A stretch of 64,000 bases of DNA from Hypomesus transpacificus. Taxonomy: Eukaryota > Chordata > Actinopteri > Osmeriformes > Osmeridae. Position 1 is the stretch's first letter. Each line of letters starts with the position of its first letter. Positions 48,391-61,940 of the stretch are shown here, one piece after another. The notes beneath the pieces were generated by a model. That model was not told the origin of the DNA and searched no databases. It was given only the letters and a program-made list of their open reading frames with translations. The translations under genes and the position numbers were made by a program. Location of the stretch: contig NC_061065.1 in assembly GCF_021917145.1 (NCBI RefSeq), positions 7,677,057-7,741,056 of the forward strand, given 5' to 3'.

Positions 48391-48720
48391 GGAGAGAGAG
48401 AGAGCGGGAGGGACGGAGAAAGGGAGAGGGTGTGCTCCCTCCATTGCAGTGTTTATCACCACTCCAGATCATGGTGTATGAACAGCGATCCAAGTCAACC
48501 ATCTGCTGAGGCTAGATAAGCCTGAGAGAGCTGGGTATTGAGCTGTCACTCAGGGAGAAGGAGAGAAAGAAACAGAGATGGCGAGAAATAGGGAGAGGGT
48601 GAGTGAAATCAAGAGACTGAAAGTAGAGGGAGTGATAGTGGGGAGTGCAGAAAATCTGACGAAAGACGAGTGAAAAAGACGGGAGAGAGAAAAGAAATGG
48701 GGGAACATCCCGAATGTGAA
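47540..48720. repeat. Long purine-rich tract (about 1.2 kb)
   Basis: The plus strand is dominated by GAGAGG, GGAAAG and GAGA motifs, including a pure GA run near 48361-48388. A short mixed island (about 48050-48170) breaks it. The Pro/Ser/Leu-rich 'proteins' on the minus strand are by-products of the CT composition. Confidence 0.85.
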
Positions 48721-48881
48721 AACTAAACTTTTCATTTTATATTTTCAGAACTTATCTGAATCTTATTCTGAATCTCCACAACCTGATCTTGATAACAAAT
48801 TATTCCAAAGCCAATTTTACAGTTACCTGGCCTGTGCTTCATCATTAGTCACATATCTTTTAAACCTTATGCTTTCATTCT

Positions 48882-48918
48882 TTACACACACTCACACACA
48901 CACACACACATACGGAGA

Positions 48919-48968
<50 letters not shown>

Positions 48969-48975
48969 GAGAGGG
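48882..48975. repeat. CA then GA compound microsatellite
   Basis: A CACACA run is followed at about 48913 by GGGAGAGAGAGA to 48975. Confidence 0.92.
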
Positions 48976-49487
48976 ACCATGTGATCTTCTTTGTGACTCG
49001 CTGACCATTTTATGAAAGGCACTTCAGTGATGATAACTGATGAATGTTTTGAACGTTACACACTTACTGTGTATTTTTGATTTACTCAAGTGTGGATGAT
49101 CGAGAATGTAAGTGGAGGACAAAAACCAAGGTGATGTTTGAAGCCAGGAAGCGAGTGGTCCCATGGTGTGGATCAAGACAGATCCACTCCATTTAGATTG
49201 TAGAGGTCTCGTGTTAAATGCCTTTGAGATGCAGATTCGATGTATAAATTATCGATAGGCTGGATTTATATGTGTAGAAAATAAAAAATGAGTTATTTTG
49301 CCCACGTGGTTTGAATGAAGATGATCAATCCAAACCAATTACACTCATATAACAAGCCTCTGACATCCTCACTACACTCTGTGTGTGTATGAGTGTGTTT
49401 AGCATGCATGTGATTCACTGTGACTGAACCATCTTTACAGGTCCAGATTCTAGAGCTAGGGGCCCTAGGGGCTTGGATTGGTTAAGG

Positions 49488-49628
49488 GACTGGGGCTGGT
49501 GTTGAGGCTGGGGCTGGGGCAGAGGCTGGTGCTGGGGCGGGGGCAGAGGCTGGGGCTGGTGTTGAGGCTGGGGCTGGGGCTGGGGCTGGGGCGGGGGCAG
49601 AGGCTGGTGCTGGTGCTGGTGCTGGGAA
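49488..49628. repeat. GGGGCT-type G-rich VNTR
   Basis: Degenerate hexamer-based units (GGGGCT, GGTGCT, GAGGCT, GGGGCA) cover about 140 bp, with many G-tracts on the plus strand and clear G-quadruplex potential. The minus-strand Pro/Gln translation is an artefact of the repeat. Confidence 0.88.
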
Positions 49629-49979
49629 TGCAGGCTACAAACTGAGAGGACTGAGTTTGGGCCGAAGGCCGGGGCATGGCTGAGGCTGGGTCTGGGTCTG
49701 GAAGGGATGGGTGGGTGGGGGGGTTCAGGCATGGGGGGTTGGGGGTTAGAAGAGGATTAGCCCAGGCCGGTTGGATCATTTTACAGCCGGCGAACCCCCC
49801 AGTCTCCTGGACAATGAGGATTAAACTTCTCTTGTTCTTCAACTCTGAATCGCCAGGACGACAAAGACAGTCTTCCTCCTGGTCCCTGGATGGGCTGGGA
49901 GCTGCACTGGGGGGGAGGGGGGGGGGAGGAGATGGGGGGGGGGGAGACTGAAGCAGGGATGGAGGGGGGAGGCAGGGGG

Positions 49980-50215
49980 TCCATCATAAAATTAATCCCT
50001 CCACAATTTCCTCTCTCTTGCAAAGTGAGATATGCAGCAGACATAACTAATGAAAAGCTACAGTCATCTAAAAGGAAAACCATAAAAGCAAACATTAAAC
50101 TAATGGGGCTTGTCATTAGTGCTGCTATTAGGAGAATAGAGGAGTCCATGAACTCTTTTGGTTATCAGCACAGAAGATTAATCAATTGATTACTTTTCAG
50201 GATCCCTCCACCCAC
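49980..50215. promoter_or_regulatory. Candidate otx2 upstream enhancer-like element
   Basis: A non-repetitive, AT-rich island flanked by G-rich repeats. It contains TTAATCCC (bicoid/Otx type), several TAATG and TAAACTAATGG cores, and GATTAATCAATTGATTAC at about 50176-50193. The island resembles developmental enhancers in composition. No alignment was possible here. Confidence 0.3.
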
Positions 50216-50513
50216 CCTGACTGACCTAGGAGGTGTCCAACAATGATGATTGGTTTTAATGGGACATGGGTCATGTGCAAGGTCAGAGAAACAGATAGGA
50301 CAGACAGACATAACCCAAATACAATTGTAATATTTTGTAACAATCGAATTGTTACAAAATGGTGAGGGCTGGTATTTGGACATGTGATCATAGCCTGAGG
50401 CTTGATGAAAAAGGATTACTATGTGGCAGCATGTCCTCCCAAGGAACTCAGAGTGGGTTCAGAATGTGGCAGGGTCTCATCTTCGGGAATGGAGAAAGGG
50501 TATCAATGAAAGA

Positions 50514-50516
<3 letters not shown>

Positions 50517-50593
<77 letters not shown>

Positions 50594-50600
50594 GACAGAG
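50517..50600. repeat. GA microsatellite
   Basis: More than thirty AG/GA units run from about 50517 to 50584, followed by GACAGACAGAGACAGAG. Confidence 0.95.
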
Positions 50601-51479
50601 ACAGAGAAGGACACCAGGCAGAGAGAACAGAGCATGGGAAGAGATGGGAATTCCATGTCAAATTCCCTTTATCTGGTTAAGGAAAAAAGGGGTGAAAAAA
50701 ACAGAGGAAGGAGAGCTCACGAGTGGGAGACGGAGGGACAGAATGAGGAGCTCATGAACTCTGGAGGAGGAGGAATAGAACGAGGAGGGGCCTGTCCACA
50801 GAAAGGCCTTTTTTCTTCTTTCTTTTTTTTTGGGGGGGGGCACTTTTGTGGAGGGAAAAAAGAGCAAAAGAAAAGATCCTACTGGCCTTGTGGATGCAGT
50901 GTCAAACCCAATCAGTGTCTGGGCTGGCTGGGCTGCTCACATAGCAGGCAGCACCTCACAATGGAGGCCCACCAAGACCGCCACACCTCTCACATCCAAT
51001 CTACGTCCTGGAGACCAGGAGGTGGGGAAGGTCGGACAACATTGGGAATGACCGTAACATTTTTTTTGTGTTGGGCTGGGACACGTTAGATTGTGTTAGA
51101 CACAAAATACCTTACGACGAGTAAGATATGGATTTGTCTTCTTGGGAAGATTGTACTTGCTCTTGTAGTGTGGGTTGAAGGATTTCTTTCAAAAAAGGTG
51201 GTGGGATGGAGGCCAACACCTGGGCTTGAAGAGAAGAAAGTCATCCACAAACATGTTTAAACCGCTCAATGATCATAAGCAACAAGCCTATAGCTGCAGA
51301 CTCCCTCGTTGACGAACGTGAGCAACAAGGCTTAAAGACCCTGGCACTCGTGGAAAAAAATTGTGCTTTGAATAGACACCCCCCGAAATCGCATTGTTGA
51401 ACAAATCCTATATTAAAAGGGAAGAGTTAGTCTGCGTTTGTTCTCGTGAAGACTTTGGTTAAGCTAGTGCCTCTGCCAC

Positions 51480-52650
51480 TTTAGAAGCTTGAGCTTCAGC
51501 AAGCCTGAGTAAATCTGACTCTCAACAATGATTGGTTGAAGCCAAAGGGGCCATCTTTTTCACACGCTTCCTTGCAGAATCCCACCCCCCCAAGCCAGTG
51601 TTTACCCGTCATCAGACAATGGCCGGCTACTGGCAATTAAACAGCATTTTCAGAGGAATCCGTGGCACTGGTCTAATGGCATTACTGTTGGACGATTCAA
51701 TCCTTGAATAGTCAACAGGATTTTGCCTCTCACCAGGAAAATACTGCTTCATCGAATTACCCGTATTACATAGCTTTACCCAAGCTTATGATTCTAAGTT
51801 CACAGATTACCGCTCTTCAGAAAATGGTGAGTGAAGAGAGTGATAGGCCTGGCTGGGGTAAGGATGCTACAGGAAGTACTCCTGCGCCCTGGGGAGTGTG
51901 GGAGAGCTAGACTGGGTCTTTAACTGTCCTGAAGGGAACAGTCTTTAGGCTCCAAAACAACCTACCCCACCACACACATCTGCTCACAAAATAAATCATA
52001 TAGACACATCTCTAGTACTTGGATAATGACATCAGCCCTGAACTTAACCCTTTATATAATTCCAACTCTAACCCTAAACCCTCTAGAAATAGCAAACAAA
52101 GTTGTTAGGACCAGGAACATTTCCTCACCAGTTAAAATGTTCCTTAGTTTGATACATTGTATGATTTTCTGGTTCTCACAACAATAGTAAAACCTGTACA
52201 CAGTCATGGATAAACACTGACACGTAAGCATACACAGACAATCACGCTTAAACACACACACACACACAAACTCACATGTAAACGCACACACACCCATAGA
52301 AGGCAGACCACACATGGTGACCTTTAACCCCTGGTGGGTCGGGTCAGCGGTGCAGCTCGTAGAACCAGGAAGACGGGCCAAGTCCATTATCTCACAATGA
52401 AGGGCTAATTACCGGGTCTGCAAGCCTCAAATCACACTGCAACAGACTGCCTGTCTCTGTCCTCCTCTCACCCAACATCTTAATTGCTCTTTTATTCTCC
52501 TTCTGTTTTACTCTGCCTTTCTCCTCAAGTCTCTCGTTCTCTGGCTGTGCCTTTCCTCACATTAAAGCAGGAAGCTAATTGCTTGCTATGGAAATATTGG
52601 GCCTGTGATTAGCTCTGGGTTTGGCTGGCCTGGGTTTGCTGCCTGGTATG
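51480..52650. other. Otx2 upstream tract, no gene
   Basis: Unique-looking sequence with a CA patch at about 52254-52268. The stretch 52385-52640 has TAATTACCGG, GCTAATTGCTTGC and GATTAGCTCTGGG, typical of homeodomain-bound elements, but no coding evidence. Confidence 0.3.
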
Positions 52651-52892
52651 TGTGAGAGAGTGTGTGGAGCAAACCTGGCGACCTAGCAGCTACCCAGAAA
52701 CTGAAAACTCTCCTTCTACTTGACTGGTTGTACTAGCTCTCACTAATTCATTTCTCAGCCCTTTCAGCCATTCATAAGTAGGGGAGTATTATATTGGGAC
52801 ATTCGTTGTACAGTAGAAGAAAACATTAAAAAATGTTTGGCTCATGTGTGTAACAAGGATTGCATGAAACCTTAAAATAGTTTAGCTGAAAC

Positions 52893-53090
52893 ATTTACAT
52901 TTAGTCATTTAGCAGACGCTCTTATCCAGAGCGACTTACAGTAAGTACAGGGACATTCTCCCTGAGGCAAGGAGGGTGAAGTGCCTTTCCCAAGTACACA
53001 AGGTCATTTGGCACGGTCGGAAATTGAACTGGCAACCTTCTGATTAATAGCCCGACTCCCTAACCGCTCAACCACCTGACCCCCCTAAAC
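52893..53090 (-). mobile_element. V-SINE-like element, copy 8 (intergenic)
   Basis: Tail TTTAGCAGACGCTCTTATCC at left, core, and head CCCTAACCGCTCAACCAC at right. It is complete and lies between naa30 and otx2. Confidence 0.9.
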
Positions 53091-53969
53091 AAAGTATTCT
53101 CGTTAAGAATCCAGCAGAGTTGCCGCTCTGCGAAATCAGGCTGTTAATTTGTCCAGATTAGAGTAATGAAATTGTCCAAAAAGAAATTGCTATTGGCTAT
53201 CATCTGTGCTGAATAGCAGAATGCTTTAGAATTCCAGGGATGGTGGATGAATGAATCTGTGATTGCCTACCAGTGTGGCTTTTAGTACATATTAGCTTTC
53301 TTATTATTTCTTATCAGTAGTGCAGAATAAGTCAACCCTTCCCTGCCTCAAAACACATCTTAAACTGGGAGCGTGTTTAGAAGTAATGACAGCACATTTT
53401 CATCGACTAACTGACATTTAACAACAAGGGTCAATGTTAATAGACTTCTCAATCACAATAAGATGTTCATACATGTGTTAATGGCTCTGAAAGAGGGTAT
53501 TTAGTGAATATATTAAAACCCCATCTCACCTCTCTTGCTCTCACTCTCTTACCCTTTCCAATCAAGACAACAAGGGCCTAACATATTGGGTCAATTTTCC
53601 TTCGGTTCATAATATATTTTCCCAGACTGTCTGACAGAAGAGATTAATATATTTAACACCTGATTGTGAGAGTATGTTGATTTGCAGGAATGAATTTGTA
53701 TCAATCTCACATTGCATTCCACTCTTTCCCTGGTGTAAATGAACCAGACACACACACATGCACACAAATGCACACATGCAGAGTTGTAGCCAAACTTTGT
53801 GCCCACTTTGCCAGATATTGACAGACCTCAAACTTCTTTCAGAGACGTTCTCTTTGCACTGGGACCCCTCTGAGCTTTGTCCAACGGCTACTAAAGATGG
53901 AAAAAAGCAGGCGAGATCCTGGGTTTCCCAACGGGGGGAGCTGTAGAGTGTTTGGGCAGAGCTCTGACT

Positions 53970-53991
53970 GGGGGGGGGGGGGGGGGGGGGG
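53970..53991. repeat. Poly-G run of 22
   Basis: This is a pure G homopolymer on the plus strand in the otx2 upstream tract. Confidence 0.92.
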
Positions 53992-54977
53992 TTAGGACCA
54001 GGGGGTGCAGGTCGGCTGTTCAAAGGCTGGCTTTTTGCATTGTTGGTCAGTAGGGGATTAAGGCCCTCTATACAGCAGAATAGCCCCTCTAATTAAAAAG
54101 GATAAGGAGGCAGAAAAATAGCGAGACACAGGAGGAATAGAGGAGAGAGGCAGAGGGGAGAGCAAATTTGGAGAGAAAAGAAAAGAAAGAAAAACTGTTT
54201 TCAGTGTCACTCCTGCAGCCGGACCCAGCAATTCAGACTGGATTAACTTTACATTACTCTTTCTCCTCCCCCGTCCTTCTTTTCTCTCTCTCTCTCTCCT
54301 TCCCTCCCTCCTCCCCCTCACTCTGTCTCGCATTCATCATCTTTGTATTTCACATGTTTATTATTGATTCCTAATTACACAACTGGTTTACGAACACATA
54401 AAAAAGTTTCAGAATCCAACATAAAATTACATTTTCTAAATCCAAAAGAAAACGCTCACCTCTATCTTTTAATCTTTGTTACTGATAGTGCCATACCTGT
54501 TGATTCCCTACCACTTAGTATGTGTGTGTGTGTGTGTGTGTGTCTCTCTGTGTGTGTTTATGTGGGTGGGCGGTCAGTGACATCAGAATGTGAATGGTGG
54601 AATGTGTGTTGGTCCCAGAAGCTGGGTGTCGGTAGGGGGGCTGTTTGCTAGGACGATCTCAGGTTGTGTTTTTGTTTGTCCCTCCTCTGTCCCCGCCCCT
54701 CTCCTCCCTTCTCCCTGTTGTGGGGGTTTGTGGCCCCCAGGACCCAGATCCTGCTGGCCAGGTTTAAGGCCTCTTGGTGGGCACAACACTGCCCTTTGTC
54801 CCTGGGAGGTTAACGAGGAACCAGCAGGGACAAGACACCCATAGACATTCAGTTACTGTGTACAATGTATGGTAATGAACTGTGTATGTATGAATGACAG
54901 AAGGGAGACCCGTACCCTTGCTAATACAGTTTGTGCTCGAGGGCTCACCTGTCAGTCTAGAGGACTGTTGCTTGTCA

Positions 54978-55080
54978 GGAGTCAGATGGCTGAGCGGTTA
55001 GGGAGTCGGGCTATTAATCAGAAGGTAGAGATAGTCTCAGGGAGAATGTCCCTGTACTTACTGTAAGTCAAAAGTAAATG
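54978..55080 (+). mobile_element. V-SINE-like element, copy 9, internally deleted
   Basis: The head through CTATTAATCAGAAGG is followed directly by CTCAGGGAGAATGTCCCTG and CTTACTGTAAGTC. The middle (B box to core) and part of the tail are missing. Confidence 0.8.
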
Positions 55081-55323
55081 AAGGACGAAAGTCAGTTAGA
55101 AATGGGAAGCAGTGTGGTGTTCACACACTGTCAAGTCAGAGGTCACAGCTTCCTGTCAGCATTGCTTGGTTATAACCAGCTGTACTGTCGGCTTTTCTTG
55201 GTGCTGGTTCAATTTTGTCTGACGTTACTTGTGCGACCACAATATCAATACTGTTATTGTTTATATGACCATCATCAATAGATCCATTTTACTGTATGGT
55301 GCAGATGGTTATAGTTTGGTTTG

Positions 55324-55423
<100 letters not shown>

Positions 55424-55789
55424 GGTGTGAGGGGTGGTGGCTGACAGATGGGGTTGGCTGTATAGGCCAAGACATTGATTTGACCTTGAATGGACAGATG
55501 AACTCCACTGAATACGTTTTGACACAAATTGATTTGGATTCAGCAGTATACAATATATTGAGTATAGGAAAACATTTGGGTGTCCTAGACTATATTATGG
55601 TCATAAATATATATTCAACAAAAATGTAGTTAGGTTATATGGTTTCATATCTTGATAACCCTCTGACAATTAATAAAATATTGTTTAAAATAATACAATA
55701 TTATAGCAGATATCAGACCTAATGTTGAGGCAAAAATAGTTTTTTTCGAAATGGCTCTTGTATGCCAATATCAGACCAATATCACTGTC

Positions 55790-55990
55790 CCACGATTCTT
55801 ACCCAATTCGTCTCCCTAACAGCAGGAGAAACCGTGACTCCTTCAATAAGCCTGGGGCCAGTGGGAGGGCATATTGCCACAGACGTTAACAAGCGCGTTC
55901 ACCTTTCACAATCAGAGCGCCGTTTAGTTGAAGCGCTCCCGGGGGCTGTGTGATATTTTGCAATGAATTATATATCAGAGCGAGAGATGA
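55790..55990. promoter_or_regulatory. Candidate conserved element upstream of otx2
   Basis: CpG-containing unique sequence (AAGCGCGTTCACC, AGAGCGCCG, AAGCGCTCCCGGG) next to TTTTGCAATGAATTA in an AT-rich setting. It may be an enhancer or alternative promoter. The evidence is composition only. Confidence 0.25.
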
Positions 55991-56599
55991 AAGGACACAG
56001 CGCGAGCCAAGAGCAGTGTGATTCGTAGCTCTGGGATAGGGAAACAAAATAGGAAAGATATTAGCTAATAATTTAGTATACCCTCGTCTATAGCCTATAC
56101 CTTATAAGAAAGCAAATATTAGTTAAAGATCCCAAGTCCTCCAGGTGAGCTTAACCTTTCTTGAAATTTAGAAGCGGACTCTCCATCATTGAATCAAGGA
56201 TATTTACTGTTAATTCAACATAATCAAGGTCTATGTCACGCGGTCTACAGTTATACAAGACGGTAAAAAGAGCACTGGATAACAATTAGCCTGCTGGCTA
56301 ATCAAATTCAGACGTTAATCCCCCCTAAACGCGACCTGTCCCCTAGGACAGTCTATTGCAATGGGGATGGAGGGCACGAGGAGGGGGGTAGACCGGGGAG
56401 ACTGTAACACAAAACTTGTGTTCTTGGACGAGTAGACAATTCTCTTTTAGGGAGAAAATAATGTTCTAAAAAAGAAAAAAAAAGAACAACTTGGCAACTT
56501 GAAAAGACGAGTGTAGATGGAATGGACTGCACAGCTGATCTTAACAGCATTTTACCTATTTTTAACCATTATTATAATCTATATGAAGGCCTTTGTGCG

Positions 56600-56609
56600 T
56601 GTGTGTGTT

Positions 56610-56706
<97 letters not shown>
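56600..56706. repeat. TG then GA compound microsatellite
   Basis: A TG run (about 56600-56628) is followed without break by GA repeats to about 56706. Confidence 0.95.
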
Positions 56707-58080
56707 GGTGCTCGTGTGCCAGGACTTTTAAATATCCTTGAAAGGGTTACATTATCAACCCGTGACAGGTCCCTGGGAATGTTTAATTCTTCAGAGTAAA
56801 ACCTTACTATAAGTTGCACTGACCAACACAATTCAAAACGCCCATAAACTACAACGCATGCGTGATATCAAATATTTTCAAAGAGTAAAATCTGTGGCCA
56901 TGGCGTTCCTTTATAAAACACCATTGGTTTCTGAATAATACAACTGAAAAAACGAAACCTAGGCGGAAGATAGTCCTACACGTAGCCTATTATAACATTA
57001 ACAGATCACTCGACCTATAGAGCGTAAAAGAAAAAGCATCTGGCACGCTGAGATCTTACAACTGGCACCAATCATATAGAGAATATTTCGTTGGATGATT
57101 CCTCATGACTCACAACAGTCTTCAGGTATCCCCATCAGAATATTTGGCTCTAGGTGTCAAAAGGATATGCTGACTATTACTATTTAATAATCAAGCAAAA
57201 CCCATATAGGCTTGTTTTGGGGATTTTTGGAGAATAAAGCCAAGGATGGACATCCCAAACAGGCAAACTGAAATCAATTATGCTGACGGATTTCCTTTAA
57301 TTCACTTGATAAACTTCGACATCTCACCTCCAGGCCACCAATTTAAGGCAACGTTAACCTCTCCTGCCTTGGGTAGGTCTATATATATCAAATTAGGCCT
57401 ACATCATTATCATTGTCACCATGTGTCCTTTGTGATGAAAATCCCTCTGCATGTGGCACGATAATTGGGAAGGCGTGTTAATAAAGAAACTTCTCTCTCT
57501 ATCTCTCTTACTAGCTATGCTGGCGGCTACACAGAGAGTAAATGGGCATTTAACCGCATTGCTGGAGTAAATTGTTTACGATAAAAGTCCTTACGGTCAT
57601 TTGAACTGTGTTATAGCTTGGATAAAACCCATTATTTCCATTAAATTATCTTAATATGATTGTTATTAGTAGCTTATTCTTCTTGTTGTTCTTCTTTTTA
57701 TTAAGTGGGGATCGTTACCAGGCTACCACTAAATAATAAGAATAATAACAGCCTGATAATAATAATTATAATAACAACAATTTAACAGTCAATTTAAAAT
57801 TACATGTGTAGGCTTTAATAATAGTACCAACAATGATAATACTATTGATTAGGTTATAAAAAATGGGCCTGCATATGTCTCATTTTAAATGGTTATGATG
57901 GTTTTAAAACTTTCATTATTTACTATTAGCCTATCTACAAGCCTATTATATTTTCAGAATGTCTGCAATACTTTGGGAAAGTGAGTAAGGTGGGGGTTGT
58001 CTGGCAGTCAGCTGCTTATTAAATACAATACCAGCCTTTGTTTTATTTTCGTGACGCAGAAAATTAATCAGACAGAATGC
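56707..58080. other. AT-rich otx2 upstream DNA
   Basis: No gene or transposon is recognised. An ATA/TAA-rich block (about 57700-57850) has many AATAATAA runs. Confidence 0.4.
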
Positions 58081-58134
58081 GAAGCGCGCGGAGTCGTAGC
58101 TAGCGTCCTGTAATCAGGGCAGCGCGTGCCGTTC

Positions 58135-58361
58135 GGATTATCTCGTTAATTTCTTGCAAAAAGTTGTAGCCAATAATAATTAATTCTTGGACAGGGTAAT
58201 TATTATTGAACGGATGTGGAGCAACCGGTAGACTGGGTCTGGGTAAAAAAGGGACAGATTGAGTGGGGTGGCCGTTAAAAGCTATATAAACGTTTGAGGT
58301 CTCCCACAGTTAAAGAATAGCACACACACAAGAGAAGGAGGGATCCCAGGTCCTTCTACAG
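58135..58361 (+). promoter_or_regulatory. otx2 promoter and non-coding first exon
   Basis: TATATAAA at 58284-58290 is a TATA box. A start about 30 bp downstream would give an exon ending at the donor CTACAG|GTAGGT at 58361. A GGATTA (Otx/bicoid site) at 58135-58140 suggests possible autoregulation. The next exon begins at the acceptor ending at 59450, with coding from 59558. Confidence 0.55.
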
Positions 58362-58989
58362 GTAGGTGACATTTGATTCTAATTAGGCAAGGCTCGAGTT
58401 GGAAACTTAACCAGTTAACGGTTTTTGGCAGTCAATAGAAGAAAATCTTACATTTAAATTACAACCCTATTTAAAAAAAATAATACATATATATATTTAT
58501 AATCAGAGGCCTTTAATTCAATCCTTTAAAATCAAATGTTTTCTGTCAGTTTTTTTACTATTATTATTATTTTTTATAATAGTAGATTTTTTCTTTCTGT
58601 ACAGAAATGTAGCAAGCCTAATTCGTTAATTGAGGGGTGAGTGCGTGTTTGTTTAGATTAAGATTAAGTGGTCTTTGCTAATCAACACTTTTCGACAGTC
58701 TCACCAACAAAATCTAATTACCGGGAGCAATTAATTAGTGAGAAATCGCCCTGGGAGTATCAATAATGTCAGGTAGAATTTACAATTTGGAGAATTCCCC
58801 AAACTTGACTCCTACGACGATTTGTTGAATTGCAGTTCACATTGTATTTCCGCTATATTAAAATACGCCTATACAAGAGTATTTTTCCATTTAGCAGAGA
58901 ACGTCCTTTGCTTCTAAATAGATACAGTTTAGTTTCTTTATTTATCGTCTAAAGGATCTTTTGTTATCAGTATTACTTATCTGGTCAAC

Positions 58990-59100
58990 AGTGGCCTTTG
59001 TTTTTGCAATGGCCCCCAATCAGGCCGTCTATTCTGAAGACAATTAGCTGCTCCTAACCTGTGGGTACTATGCAAATGTTACGCCTGGTTGGGGCCAAAT
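58990..59100 (+). promoter_or_regulatory. Candidate intronic enhancer with octamer, otx2 intron 1
   Basis: The sequence has a Sox-like GGCCTTTGTTTTTGC, then AATTAGCTG, and a perfect octamer ATGCAAAT at 59070-59077. This SOX/POU combination fits neural enhancers. It lies in the intron between the two 5' UTR exons. Confidence 0.35.
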
Positions 59101-59407
59101 GAGTGTGCGCAATTTAACGACAATGTTTTGTTCTCCGAGAGAGCGTGCATCACTAAATGGGATGTTTTTTGGTGGTTGGTGTTGAGTGAGTAGTAGAGAG
59201 AGAGTGTGTGTGCATAAAGATGGGGGTGTGACGGAGGGGGGTATAGTGGCGCAAACGTTTGTCAGGCAGAACATCGTCAGTCCACGATGACAGCTGGGGG
59301 TCTGGGGTCTGCTTAAAGAGCGCTGCGCATGCAACGACGCTCATTTTTTAAATCCATCACCCAGCGTAAAGAGAGCGACTTCGAAGGCTAACCAAGGCTA
59401 TCGATAA

Positions 59408-61126
<1,719 letters not shown>

Positions 61127-61940
61127 AAAGACTGAAACGATCTTTTTCACAATGTTTTGAACAAAACATCATGCGCCAAGACAGGTTGGGAAAAGGAAAG
61201 CCGTCCAGCGACTGGGCCTGAAGTACAAACTATTACCTCAGGCAGCAGAGAGAACTGCCAGTCAATGCCAGTTTTCTCCCCTGTTGGGCTAATACATCGA
61301 ACAGTCATAGTAAACTCCTTAACTTTGATCATCAAGGACATATAACTATTGCTACCCAAGAAGAAAATGATCAAGAGAAGATTCAACCCGGTTGAGTGCG
61401 TGGAATGGGTCAGCTTTTCCTAAGCTTCTTAGGACTCGCCGACCCTCTTGGTTGGCATTCTGAAGGGGCCCTTAGATCAAAGCATTGTGTGTGAGTGTGT
61501 GCGTATGTGTGCGCGCGAGTAAGTGTGAGCGCGCCTATGAGGCGAACCTGGATGCACTATTTAATTTAAATAAAAATGTTTATAAGACTAGCTCAAAGAG
61601 ACAATCAGTCGGTATGCGTGTGTTAAGAATTGTCCAATTTTAAGTGTTTTTGATTTATCTGTGTTAGATTTGTAAGATTGTGGTCTTTGTATTTCTGTAT
61701 GCAATTCGCTCTTCGCCAGCGATCATCCAACTGTGAATTTCATATTTTTTAATGTTCAAGTGTTGAAATTGATAAATTATTATTGCAAAATATTAGTTGA
61801 AGTAGGGAGTGTGGTCGAAATGTGTACGAGGGAGCAGATCATCAAGCAGCTAAATCCATTAAACCATCAATGACAACTGGTTGTCGTACTGGTATTGAGG
61901 CCACGCACATTAATAAAGAGTTTGAATCGATTCCACATGT
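61127..61940 (+). other. otx2 3' UTR
   Basis: The sequence after the TGA runs to AATAAA at 61911-61916, giving a 3' UTR of about 800 nt. A TG/CG-rich patch (GTGTGCGTATGTGTGCGCGCG) is near 61495-61515. Confidence 0.6.

Noticed and set aside
47771..48502. A 243-codon Ser/Leu/Pro-rich minus-strand protein
   Set aside because: It is the reverse translation of a GA-rich tract, and overlapping frames are equally open.
49415..49842. Pro/Gln-repeat proteins on the minus strand
   Set aside because: They arise from the GGGGCT VNTR read in two frames.
50421..51089. A 222-codon frame rich in Arg-Glu repeats
   Set aside because: It is driven by the GA microsatellite; the flanking sequence has no domain and no splice signals in agreement.
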